Shown here: positions 23,740 through 35,700 of the stretch, in pieces
Numbering within the stretch: the first letter of the stretch is position 1
How the letters are laid out: each line of letters starts with the position of its first letter
DNA from: Casuarius casuarius
Taxonomy: Eukaryota > Chordata > Aves > Casuariiformes > Casuariidae
Direction of reading: 5' to 3'
Length of the DNA: 64,000 bases
Assembly (NCBI GenBank): GCA_003342895.1
Contig: PTFA01000230.1
Coordinates: 1,378,966-1,442,965 of the forward strand
Position numbers and translations under genes: made by a program
The notes under the pieces: model-generated
Told to the model about the DNA's origin: nothing
Database searches by the model: none
What the model saw: only the letters and a program-made list of their open reading frames with translations

Positions 23740-24089
23740 AGGCATATTGAGGAGAGGTGTGGCAGGAACACTGCAGTTCCTCGAGAAGTTTGGTTGGTGT
23801 TTCTGGGGTTCTTCTAAGTTACATGACAAACTGAAAGGAGCCTGTTGCGGCCTCCAAGGTCAAGGTGATTAAAGGTAAGGTCAAACTACTACTGCTCTCT
23901 TGCCTTCCTTTTGATTACAGGTTTTGAGCCAGTTTGGTTCCTGGAGCTGGCCCCGGGGCGCATCCCTTGAAAAGGCTTGAGGCTAATCCAAGCATATATT
24001 GCAAAAGCTCTGCATAGTCCTATGTTGCAGGAAAATAAAGCTCTTGGGTTTGCAGCCTCACTATACTGCTTAAAAAAAAAAAAAAAAAA
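23740..24089 (+). other. Retroposed-3'-end-like module: AATAAA followed by an 18-A tract
   Basis: AATAAA at 24034-24039 is followed 32 nt later by 18 consecutive A (24072-24089), the layout of a polyadenylated RNA copied back into DNA. Upstream there is also an excellent splice-acceptor-like string, ccttccttttgattacag, ending at 23920, and a donor-like aaag/gtaaggt at 23874/23875. They are only 46 nt apart, too short for a usual vertebrate intron. No parent gene was recognised. Alternatives are the end of an LTR or SINE element, or chance. Confidence 0.4.
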
Positions 24090-26755
24090 GAAAAAACAGG
24101 AAGGAAAACAGTAATGAAAATGTTAGTGTTCTATTCCCTGGAGGAAAAAAAAGAGATTTGGGTTTCATTTGAGATAATATTAACACCCCCTCCATCACTG
24201 ACAACCAGTATCAGTTGTTTGAGGGATGAAAGCTAGTCTTTAAAAAGGTTTTGCAGAGGGAACTCCCCAGCCATGACCTCCCCGTATCCATTAAACCAGC
24301 AACTTCAGCTCAACAAGTGAACATAAGTTTATCCCAGGTCCCCTCCCCACCTCCACACCACTTCTAAGCTTCAATTCATATAGTAACTGCTGAAGTAAAA
24401 TCAGGAGAAATAGGGACTATATATAAAAGGGCCGGAGTAAAGTCAAGTGGCACCTCTACTCTATTTCTGAGTAAGTGTTCTGTTTTTAGAAAACCGGGTT
24501 ATGCACATAAACTCTGAACTGTGCTTCGGCCCTCCTGGTGCTGCTGTGCATGCTTGCTGCAGGCTATGAAGAGCCGGGTGCTTGCAAGGCATGTTTTTTC
24601 CTGCACGCACAGGGCCTCAAAGCAGTCCAGGCCTTTCAGAGAGTCAACTGAGCACCCAAAACCAAACTCTTGCCAAATAACAAAAGATGAAGCCCAGCTC
24701 CCAGTGGGGATGATCTGCTTGGCTGTCCTCCAGACAAACATGGGGCAGAGCCCCTTGTCCTGTGTCACCGGGGCTGTGGAGCCGGGCTTTGGATTTGTTC
24801 AGCAGGTAGGAACAATGACAGAGGACCCAGACATCTCCTGAGCAGGGTGACCAGAGCCAAAAGGCACGTGCCACCAGGAGAGCCCGGCAGTAGGGATTCA
24901 GCCCACACGTTTAAGCTTAATAGCAGCAAATCTAGGTGGGTGAAAGGAGGTGACCAGTCTGGGTTTAAGCCTCTTGTCTTTCACCTTCCCTTGGGAAGCT
25001 GCTCTGTGCTACTGGGCCCTGGCAGAGTCGTGTGTGAGGCAACTGGAGCTGGCTTCTGGTGGAGAAGGGGAGGGGAGGAGGAGCCGCCCTGCATGGGCAA
25101 GGGACGATGTAGATGCTGTGGGCACCGCCGGGGGGCAGCTGAGCGAGCTTGGCCCCGCGGGGTCTCATGAGGCAGGTGGGGAGGTGTTGCAGCCACCTGC
25201 GGGGATGATCACTGGGGACCTCGTCCCACGAGTGTGGGCGATGGCCTTTCTTTCAACCTGCATCTATAGGCAGAGCTGTCAGCGGGGACACTACGCTGCC
25301 TCTCCCACCGCCTCCTCCCTCCAGCCTTATTTCCAAAAAAAATTAAAAAAAAAAAGAAAAAAAGAAAGAAATGCAGCTTTGGCACAGAGGTGCATGAGGC
25401 AGCCACACAGTGCATTTCCCCAACCGCAGCCTCTCTGCTGAGACCCAGGGAAGAGCTTTAACCCCAGTTCCCAGCACGCTCGGCCTCACCAAGGCCGCGG
25501 TCTCTCTGCGACTGCCCAGAGATGCCTCGCACGAGCCTCAAATTCGAAGCCTGTTCTGAGCATGGGGGAAAAGTTTTCCCAGGAGACTTTATTTCCCACT
25601 TGGCTCGCCATCATCTGCAGCGCAGGGGGCTCCGTGTGCCGGGTGCGCTACCACCCGCTGGCTCTGCGGCACTCGCTTTTGGACCTGGCTGCTCATGTTG
25701 TACCTAAGTCCTTCCTCTGAGGGATGGAGCTCTTTGGCTGCTCAGCTGGCGTCTTCTCCCAGCATCAGTGTTGAACTATTTATACCAACCATAGCAGCTT
25801 GAACGGAAGGTATTCCTGCTGGATTAGACAGGTGACCGGGACTTACTTCTTTATTTCCAACTTCCAAATCTATTAGTAATGCTGTGAGGATTAGTTTTTG
25901 AGTGGCTGTTTGTTTTTTTTCTCAATTTTTCTATTTTCTTTTTTTTACTTTTGCTTGTTTGTTGGAGTTTTTCCACAGGAAAATTTTAAAGAAATTCTAC
26001 TCCCCGCTCCCCAAATAAGAAAAACAAAAACAAAAAAATAACCCCCAAATGTCAGAAAACTCATCGCTTTTTCTGCGAAACAGATTTCTTATTGTCCAGC
26101 AGCCCCTACTTACTGAAAGGCAGAAGCAAAGCAGACAGACCTGTGACGGCAGTGGAAAAAAAAAAAAATACAAACACCCTCCCACATGGGATAGAGCAGC
26201 TCAATTCCCAAGAACGACGCTGCTGTCATGAGCATAGCTTGAGCAGAGGGGCCGTGACAGCCCCACATCGCTGGCCTGCAATGAGCCCATGGCACAAGCG
26301 ACAGAGGAGGCTGACGGGCAGCTGTAGGTGGTGCTTAGTTTCACTACCCCCCCCCAGCAATGCCCCTCTCAACAAAAAAAAGAAAATCTCATCTCCAGCG
26401 TCTAATAGCATGCTTTCAGTTTTGCTTCCATCTATTAGTGCCCCTTTGGCAATTTCCTGCCCTCGCGCTTGTGGCAAGCGGAGTGTGAGCGGGGGCTGTG
26501 TGGTTGTACCATGCCGCCCTCACCCTATGCCCCCCCACACAAGTCTTCCCCTGCCCCACATGCGCTCCCTCGGCACATCTGCAGCCCCCTCGCCTCCTCG
26601 GCTGCAGCGGGCTTGCAGCAATACATCGCTTTTCGCCGTCTCCCTTGCATTGCCTGCTCTGCCCAGCGTTTTGGACCACCCAGAAAAGGGGAAGGGGCTG
26701 GGAAGGGATGCAAATCAGAAACAACTAAGAAATGGGTGGTTATTTCTGCCCTCTA
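24090..26755. other. Intergenic, GC rising, no gene recognised
   Basis: GC content climbs from about 24,500. It contains an A-rich tract (about 25,337-25,370) and another at 26,156-26,168. A 248-codon open frame across 26,092-26,838 has overlapping open frames on the opposite strand and no recognisable domain, as expected in GC-rich DNA. Confidence 0.6.
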
Positions 26756-27120
26756 GGTGCGAGGATGCCACTGCTCCCATCTGGCCCAGGATGCGCCATG
26801 AGGTGTCTGCGTGGCGTCACCTGAAAGGTCAAAGCTAAATGTCAGCTCCGGTGCTGCCGCTCCACTCCCTTGGCAGCGGGGCTCGCAGCCGCCACGCGCC
26901 TCCCGCCCTTGCACCCACCACTCGCTGCCGCCGCCACTTGCCTTGTGCCAGTCACCACGGCCTTGTGTGCTCGAAGGCCACCATGACCTCGCGTGCTTGA
27001 AGGCCGCCGGCCACTGCAGCATCACACACTCAAAGGCCGCCGGCCGTGGCCAGCTGCTGAGTCTGGGGGCACTCGCCCTTGCCCGTGGCCACCTGGGGAC
27101 GGCGCCTTCAGCCACGACAG
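26756..27120. promoter_or_regulatory. Isolated CpG-dense block (candidate CpG island)
   Basis: About 360 bp with roughly 30 CpG dinucleotides by eye, GC-rich, in sequence otherwise poor in CpG. No known gene starts here. It may be the promoter of an unannotated transcript, an orphan CpG island acting as an enhancer, or a GC-rich minisatellite. Confidence 0.55.
26965..27055 (+). repeat. GC-rich minisatellite, about three degenerate copies
   Basis: Three units begin gtgtgctcgaaggcc (26965), gcgtgcttgaaggcc (26991) and acacactcaaaggcc (27024), spaced 26 and 33 nt apart. Units 2 and 3 share a ggccgccggcc core. Confidence 0.7.
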
Positions 27121-30100
27121 CATGGGGGGGGTCTGGTCATGGTGGCACAGGACAAGCCGTGGGCACCCAGCTTGTCCTTTTGCATGAAACGTGAGCCCAA
27201 GCCAAGCTGGTGAAGGCAGTGACAATGCAAATGCTTCAAGTGAAAGGCAGCAAACCACCTCCCCTCCCCGCCTCCCCCTGCCTGAGGCCCCCACCCCCAC
27301 CCCAGCCAGCATTTTTCATTTTTCACTTACAAAGAGACAAAACCGTATGTGAGACTACAAAAAAGTGGGGGGTGGAGTGAGGGGAAGCAGGGAGGCTCAT
27401 TCAAACAGGATAAGAGAAAACAACTTAAAAAAAAAAAAATCACTGGCGTGAAGTTCCTGATGCCAACCACAGAACAAAAGGAACTGCCTTTTTACATTAG
27501 TAAATGCAGTCAAGTAGCTGCTGTTATTGTACGACTGACACACATTCAGCACGAGAGTTTTACCTTGAGGTGAAGCGTGACGGTCCCTCCTCAGCAATGC
27601 CCAGCTTATGTAAACCCTGTTACTGCGTTACGGGAGTGGGCAACCATAGAAAACCATTTTAGAGAAAACTGAAGATTTTGCCATCTAATACCACCAGTTG
27701 CCACCACAGCTTGAGAGCACAGGACTGAAATGTCCCTGGCCAGCCGGAGCTGTGCAGTGTGCCTGTGTGTTTGCCAATGCACACACTGCTTACTTTGCTT
27801 TGTCCATATCCCTGGGTTATAATTCTTGTTTTCTGATTTGAAACCAGCTCAGGGGATCTGGACACTCATTTCAATGACATTAGGGCACCTCCTAAGGCAC
27901 AGGAAACTCTGCCTCTTCTCTCATCCCATTTTTGGGGGAGGCTGAAGGCAGCAGAGGCTCTTTCAGGAAACGCTTGGAGGAAATCGCTTCCAGGGCACCC
28001 AGCAAGCCAATGAGGATGGTGCTTAATGTCATGCCAGCAGGTTTGAGACTGGTAAATTCCAGCAGACCGTGCTGTAGCAATGTATTTCTTGACTGCATTT
28101 GTTATATATACCCTGCCTCCTTCTCATCGTATGAATGGCCTTTGTAGCATAGTAGCCTACATAGTTCCCAGCTGAGCCTATAATTTCATGGCATTTGGTA
28201 GTATAGAAACACACACACACACTGTGCCAAAGAGTTCACAGGCCAGATTGAACAAAGATGCAAATAACAAACCACTGAAAACAATAGGCGAAGAGTGGGG
28301 TGGGCAGCAGGGAGGCTACAAGTAATGTCGGTTAAAGCCTACACTTATACTTACAGGAACCACTAACTGGGGATGTTCTTTGAGTCTTAAAAGCCATTAT
28401 CCAAAAATCTTTCCCATATAACCTGAGGAGCCATGAAGGGCCAGTTGTGTTTTCTTGGCAACATGGCAAGGAGGGTTCTGAAGGAATACAAAGGGAGGGA
28501 GCAACCTTACTTGATTTTCCAGATTTACTGCACTGTATTCATCTTTTAAATGACAGAGGTAAGTTCAGACCTTCTCCCTTCTGTTGAAATTGCCAGAAAA
28601 CATTAGCTGGGAAGGGGAAATCTATGTAGTTATTTTATTTTTACTGTTACACAGCTGAGGAGAAAAAGAAAGAAAAGTAGTACAAGGCTGACCCACAAAG
28701 ATGTGTGTTGCAGCAGCAAAAGCAGTGATAGTGTAGGATTAAGCTAAGAGCTGTGAGCGGGAATGCACAGCGGCAGTGCCCCTGCGCTACTACTAGAGGC
28801 ATCGCACACTTGTCAGATGATGCCTCACCAAATATAGGCCACATTTCTGGGCTGTGAAGCTTCTGTGCCATCCTCTGCACATACGTTCTCAGTTCTCCGC
28901 AGATGTGTAGCAGAGGCAGCTGTCTCCCCAAATCCTGTGGGCTATTTCCTCTGTAAAAGCCCACAGAGACGGGGAGGTTTTGCTAGTTCCCACTTGCACT
29001 AGCCCTCCTCGCTGCAGGTACATGAGGAGGAAGGTCCAGTCCTCTAGCAAACGGATCAGGGCTGTGTCTAGCCCTCCCTCCTGTGCACTTCACACTGCTC
29101 CATCATGGTAAACTTTCCCATAACTCCATGCCTCACCAAACCATATCCCTGCCAAACTGAGGTAACCGCCAGAGCTTCCTCCCAGCTCCTGATGGAGGGG
29201 GCCAGAGAAACGCCCCGCTGAAGGGGCAGTGCTGCCAGCAACCCTTGCTGCTGCCCTGGGGCACACGGTGCGCAGAGCCCTTGAAGAGTCCATTTACAGA
29301 CTGCAGTTTAATTCTTTTTCTCTAGATGATGACTGAAAGGTTAAGCCCCTGAAATGTTGAAATTGGTTACTTATGATCAATTTTCTTTTAAAGTGAGTAT
29401 TGCAAATTTTTTTTTTTTTTCTCCTCATGCAAGCTCATCTGGTTACTTGGCAAGGTGATTGGAAGGGAATTAACGTCGTATAGATTATTCAGCAGGCTGC
29501 CAATCAGTATTAGAAATGGCCTTTTTAGCTTGGCTGTAAGGTGAAGCCACGCACACACACGAACACACACACAGAGGAACGTGATATTACACACTGTTCA
29601 GTTACAGTGTCTGATACAGCCATCAGGCAAAGAGTCTGATTCACTTCTGGAGTTACTCTGGTCTGATGCCGCAGCCAGACTGCTGAGCCCATCGCTGCAA
29701 TGTGGGCCCACAACTGCCGCAATTCGGGGGTGAATCAGCCGTGTCAGGGCTGGCCTTTTCCTAGGTATAACGTGCCATTTGGCATCGCGCAGCACAAGGC
29801 TATGGCACAAAGAACGAGAGCAGGAGCAAGTCAGCACTCCTGGCAGACAAGTTCTCATCTCCAGCATACTGAGTGCACAACGGTATTTTTTCTGTTTCAC
29901 CCACAGAGAGCTTGTCTGAGCACCTACAACACAAGCATACACTTGCAGACAAAGTGCTGTCTGTACGCCAGGGCAGCCAGATGTTCAGAGTGGTTCCCAA
30001 GGAGGCCACTTGTCTTTTCTTGTAAAAGAACAGATTCAAGTAAAGTCTGACTCTATATTCCCACCTTTACTTGACAAACAGAACAGGGAAATGCCATTAA

Positions 30101-31785
30101 CACGCAAGCGTTCCTCAAACCACTTTGTTTTTGCTAGTCTTTCACTGCCAGTCACAATGGAAACAACACCACTTCCTCCCACATGCTGTCAGTGCCTAGA
30201 CTGTAACTGTTCGCTTTTAATTGAATTAGCCAGCCCATTGCTTTTCTGTTATCCTATACAAAGAAACTACGTTCTGCAAACACCTTGCTGAAGTGACTAA
30301 ATCAGACAATGAGATAATTATTTCCACTGCGTAACTTACTTTGGTTACAAATTGGCCATCGAAACACAAGTGGCTTTGCTCACAAACTGTCAGGTTCATG
30401 GGATGTCCTCTGCAGTTAACTAACATCATAGACCGACTCCCAGATGACTAAAGTTGGCTCTGTTTTTCAAACAGAGAGTTTACTATATAGTATGAAATCT
30501 TAACCCACAAAGTCAGCAGAATCAGGATTTCAAGCCCCCACCCCAAGCCCTGCTCCAAGCCCCCTTCTGAGACTATAAAGATTACATGAACACCTCAGTT
30601 TCCACTGGAATAATACTTGCTACTGTTGTTGTTACTGCTATTACTAAAACAACTGAACACAGTTCACAATATTCCCTAGAGAGGAAAGAAAACCTTCACT
30701 TTAATCATCACCATAAAAAGTGATAAATGGCACTTCTACACTGTGAATAAATATTTCCTTTGCGTCCATCTTAAAATTCCCCTACTTCCAATGCATTTAA
30801 AAGCAGGTCTAAAGAAGCTCTGACAAATAAACACAGGGCCATTTTAGTAATGGAAGGATGGTTTTGGGTAGCCTTTGATCATGGCTTTATCCTGGACCCG
30901 CCGTAGACTTTTTAACTGCCCCTTGGCAAACCTCACAAGCAGGTTTCCCCACCCACACTGCCTTTCTTCTGGCTTGCCGGGTGGAGGACCTTGCCCCATG
31001 CTTACACAAGGCTCAGAAGGCAGGAGTGTGAGTTTGGATGGGCTTTCTAGGCACTGCCACCAGCCTGAATCCTTCTCCAGTGCTGTGTAGACACCTTCGC
31101 CTGGTTTGCATGGCCTTTTTCATCTGCCCATGCAACAGAGAAGGGGACAGCTGGTTCCCACAGCCAGACATGCAGCACTGCTGTGAGGGGCTCTGCAGGC
31201 CAGGGAGATGCTCCCTGCACAGGATTGACTGCCTGCCTATGGGGAGGGACAGAGCAGCCAGGCAGGAATGGCTGATTCAAAGCAATGCTGTGCACCCTGG
31301 GCACACACACTTCCTCACACACCTGCAGCTCACAGCCATGCCTTCTGCTGGGGACAAGGTTGTGGCATTGTCAATGCAACAGCCTGACGGTTCCCAGGAA
31401 AAAAAAAAGCAGCATTGGCCAGTAATGGGAGGTGGTACCTCATTATCATTTGTAACAAAATTAATGACTAACTAGGATTAATCACTGCTTAAAATCAGCC
31501 CTGCTAGTCCATTAGATCCTTTACAGTCTTGAGACTCCATGGTATATGCAGCAGGAATTGCAGTCTCCATTCCAAAAATAACACCCTTTCATGTCTCCCT
31601 CTGAACACACAGCTGCAGAGACCTGGTCGGGAGCAGGAGCACGTGGGTAGCTGTGGGGAGACTCTTACATGAAGCCAAGGAAGCTTTGCTTGACATTGTT
31701 GAGGAACTGAGGAATTATTCAACATCCCACTTTCACTAGGGCTTCACCACGTCAGGACCACTTGTTAAATTTTGCTCCTCTTAAA
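27121..31785. other. Intergenic, no gene recognised
   Basis: Non-repetitive sequence with an A tract (about 27,427-27,439), a pure (AC)7 at 28,209-28,222, a CA-rich patch (about 29,550-29,574) and a possible conserved noncoding stretch at about 29,320-29,540. No exon or RNA gene was recognised. Confidence 0.6.
28209..28222 (+). repeat. (AC)7 microsatellite
   Basis: Seven uninterrupted AC units. Confidence 0.9.
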
Positions 31786-31789
31786 AAAC

Positions 31790-32720
31790 ATTTTCAGTCT
31801 ACACACGGCTCCTTATCTGATCTCTGGGCTCTCAGTTCCTTCTCTGTAGCCACCTTCTCATCTCCCTCAGCATCATCTTCTTGTCTCCCTGCCTGGCCTT
31901 TCCATGACCTCAGCTGTGTTGCTGGCCATGGCTTCTCTGATGTTTGCAGCCTCCCTGTGTCCCTCTGCACTGCTGAATTTCTTTGGGACCTCTCCAACAG
32001 CTTTCAGTCTCTTGCTTTGCTCTTCCTTTAGCACCAAGTCCATCCTGCAAAGGTCTATCACAGTTCAGTATCTGCTTTTTCCCATTCTCCCAGTGCCACT
32101 GAAAACCTTCTGGCAAGACCTTCCAACAACCCCCTCCTCTACCCTCCTCCTCCTGTAGCCTTTGTCACACAGCACTGATTCCCCTATATACAACCAGCTG
32201 TACTGCTCATTTCTGATCTTCACCATCCTCTTCATTATCCCTGACCTCCCTTCCATCTTCTTTTCAGAGAACCAGTGGCTGCAACATCCTTCTTGTTGTA
32301 CCTTCTTTGCTCTTTCCCTCCCTCCCACCTCTTCCTCAGTCTCTCTCTCCCCTAATTCAAGCATGACATATTCCCCAAACTCACCCTGGACCTCTGCTTA
32401 TGCCTTCAGTGAGCAACCCCACTGCTACCTTCCCCTGCAGTTAAAGGGCCAACTTCTGCCCCTTTTGAAGCCCTTTTGCTCCCTGTCCTCTCCTCCACAC
32501 TCACTTGCTGTTGCCTCCAGGCTTGCTCCTGGCCAGCTCTGTTGCCGCTACCCAGCTTGCCTGCTTCCCAGCCTTTTACTAACTTGCCTCTTGGCCAATG
32601 GCTGGGCTGCTGCTGCCCATTCCCCTGCCAAATAACCTACTTTCCCTGTGCAGCCATAAGCAGCAGCTTATACCTACCATTCTCTTCAAGCCATCTTTAG
32701 CTTCTCTCTTCCTCCTTTTC
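31790..32720 (+). repeat. Long pyrimidine-rich (C/T) segment
   Basis: Over about 900 bp the + strand is dominated by C and T (runs such as cctcctctaccctcctcctc). The strong strand asymmetry leaves long stop-poor frames, including one of 157 codons at 32,162-32,635 that is mostly Ser, Pro and Leu with no domain. No transposon family was recognised. Confidence 0.6.
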
Positions 32721-35700
32721 TGGAGGAGGTGGGGGGGGGTATTATACATTGATTATATTTTTTCATGCCCTTCCTGCTCCCCAGGTCTGTCTCTGCCCCC
32801 TTCTTTCTGAGAAATAGCCGACTTCTCCTCCTGGCCAAAAACCCACTTCTCCAGACCTGCTCTCCCCTTCCCTTATGCAAGGCAAGGCAAATTTCAGCTG
32901 TCAACCCACCTATCTTAGCATTATGCACTAAATGGCCATAATAATTCCTAGCTAAAGGACTCCTGGCAAACATACTGTCGTAAGCCTGCTTTACTCCTCC
33001 ACACTTGGTCTACACTTCCTTGTATTGACCTGATCCATTCCTGTAGACCATGGTCGATAACCCTCATTTCTTGCCAGACTAATTCTTGCATATTTTCAGT
33101 ACCAGCCTCTTTGTAAGAGCACACCAGCAGCCCTTGGAAAGGCTGAAATGAGAGGTCACACACGGCCACTCAGTTACCCATTTCCACCATCATAAATCAA
33201 AACTACCTCCCCAAGCTGGTAGCCAGAGGAAGGGGACGGTGGTACCAGAATTACTGCCTTTGTTCCGCAAGCACTGAGCATGTGGAAGGAGGCAGAGGAG
33301 ACATGAGTGTGCAGTTTGTTTTCCATATGATTTTGCAGGACAAATGCAAATGAAACTGGTCAACTGCAACAAAGGTAATTTTGGAGGGATGAGGGTGGCT
33401 TGCTAGCTGTGCACACACATGCATAAACACAAACATTATATGCAAAACCTTCATTTTTCTTAATTATCTATGTTTTAAAAAGAAGAAAATTTTTTCAAAG
33501 AAAACAAGAATCAGTCTTCATAATTAAAATGAAGCCAAGTAGAGATTTTTGGTTTTCTCCTTGCTGAGTATCTGCACCTAGCAATCTGCAGATGGTAAGC
33601 AGCACAGAAACCTCTCTTCGAATAAAAAAAAAAGCGAGAAAGAAACCTTTCCCCCTAACTTCCTGCATAAATCCTCTTCACAACCCCTTGCACACTGAAG
33701 CAACCCCCACCAACACCTCCCAGAAATGAACTCATCAGTTCCAGAAAACGCAGCGCCATCCCCTCCGTGAGACAGGGATTGTCAGATACTCAATGTCAAG
33801 GGTTCATTCAGCTTTTCCGAGCTTAGTGCCCCCACAGCACATGTCTAGACCACTAAATGTGGGTCAAATCCTTGGCAAATATATGTAGACATACGTGCAG
33901 AGAAGCTGATAGTTTCAAACCAAGTGACACCATCTGAGGAATCAGGACCTGTGGGTTTGATTCAGTTGTTATGTTACTGCCAGAGTGGATCATGAAGGTT
34001 AGGCAGGTTCCTTTGGCAGAAGCCAACCAATCAAAGTTTTGGGCTTATTTCAAACTTCCTTTTTGTGGTTTATGTTGCCTCGATTTATTCATTTCCTTGT
34101 AATTTACAGATAGACATCAATGCTTGCTATATTTAAATAGTGCCTGCATCTGTGGGGATTGTAGCTAAGCCATTTTATTTGTATAAGTGACGATTTTAAA
34201 GAAAGTGAGACTTCAGAGTCACCCTTTCAGGCTGACATTTCCTTGTGTGCAGGTACAGGTGACCTGCATCTACTTCACTGGGGCCAAATATTCACCCCAG
34301 CTCAAACTAATTCAGACAGAGATCTTGCTCAAGCTCCCCCAGACTTCTTCACCTTCCTTCTCCACTGCTGTGGAATTGATTTGTCCATCTTTTCTCCCCT
34401 CTCCTCCAGCCAACAGCAGTTGCAAGCATTAGATGCACTGATCTGAACTCAGGAAGACCCAATGCACAACGACAACGTGAAGAACAAGCAGGCTGGAGGG
34501 GCCATGTCATTACTCTCATCGTGTCCACCTGCCCCAGGCACGCTGCTGCAAACTAGAAGGTCAGGAGATGAACAGTTGGCTGGCAATGTCTTCTCCTGAG
34601 ACACAGAGCAAAACCTAAAGATAATTCATGTTTATCAGTTAGAATAATAACCATTGTTAAGATGGGGCAATGAAAACTTTCAGTCATTTTGGGAGTGGCG
34701 TGGGGAGAGTTCTGGGAAAAAATGTATTTAATTTAAGAGGAAAAAAACATTTTGTGCTAATTCCCATGTAAATACCTGTCATCTGTTTCACAGTTTTCTT
34801 TTGGGAAGTCCATCTCATTTCCTGGTCAACTCAAGTCTGGCAAAAGCTACCATGACCAGTGCTCGAGGATGGAAACCAACATTAAGAATCACAGAGCAGT
34901 AATTCCTCTGGATGGAGGTTCTCCACATATTTTGGGAAAAGAAGAAATAAAGGAGAAGGATGGTATGAATTCTTCAGACATGGCTTGGTTTTTTTCAGCT
35001 ATTTTGTGAAAACCCCTTGCCCTGAACACCTCTGACCTTTCATATTTCTTGGAGACTGACGTCTCTACAGTAGATACATGATGATGTCACTCATGCTGTT
35101 TTTGAAGTCTTTCTCTCTCACTACTCCTCACATGGGTTTTTCTGTGGGAGGGGACAGTCATGAAGAGGGTTAAACCTCTTGATCATGTGTGAAAAGAGGA
35201 AATGAAAATGAGTTATTGGAGATGTAACTAGACCTGACCCATACCTTTGGTTTCTGAGGATATAAAAAGTTTGAATCCCAGGCGAAGTTTGAAAGGACAA
35301 AAGTCAGGGATCTATCTCTAAAAGTGATTTTATCTGAGCCTAGATGCTCTGTGCTAGAAAATGGAAATGCTCAGCCTTCACCTTTACAAGAGAATTATGA
35401 ATGGCTGTAACAGGAGCGTGAGAAACAATTGTTTCAATCACCTCCTTGAGAAAAAGTAATTTGAATGTGGTGGCTCAGGCTGAACTAAGCTGCATATCAG
35501 TTTCCTATGGGAAAGCCTAGTATAAATGATTGCCACGATTATATTCTGCTGAGTATTTTATGGGTTCTAGGGTGCGAATCATAACCCATGAGACCCAAGA
35601 CCATCTTACTCATGATTATGAGAAATATGGTACTGTCTAGAGGCTCACCTTCAAAGGCAGTGTCCTACTGTGCTTGGCAATGTACAAATACATAGTGAGA

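Noticed and set aside
26092..26838. 248-codon open frame on the + strand
   Set aside because: It has no recognisable domain or splice context, and equally long frames overlap it on the other strand, as expected in GC-rich DNA.
32162..32635. 157-codon frame as a possible small secreted protein
   Set aside because: Its hydrophobic start and Ser/Pro/Leu content come from the C/T-rich composition of the whole segment.
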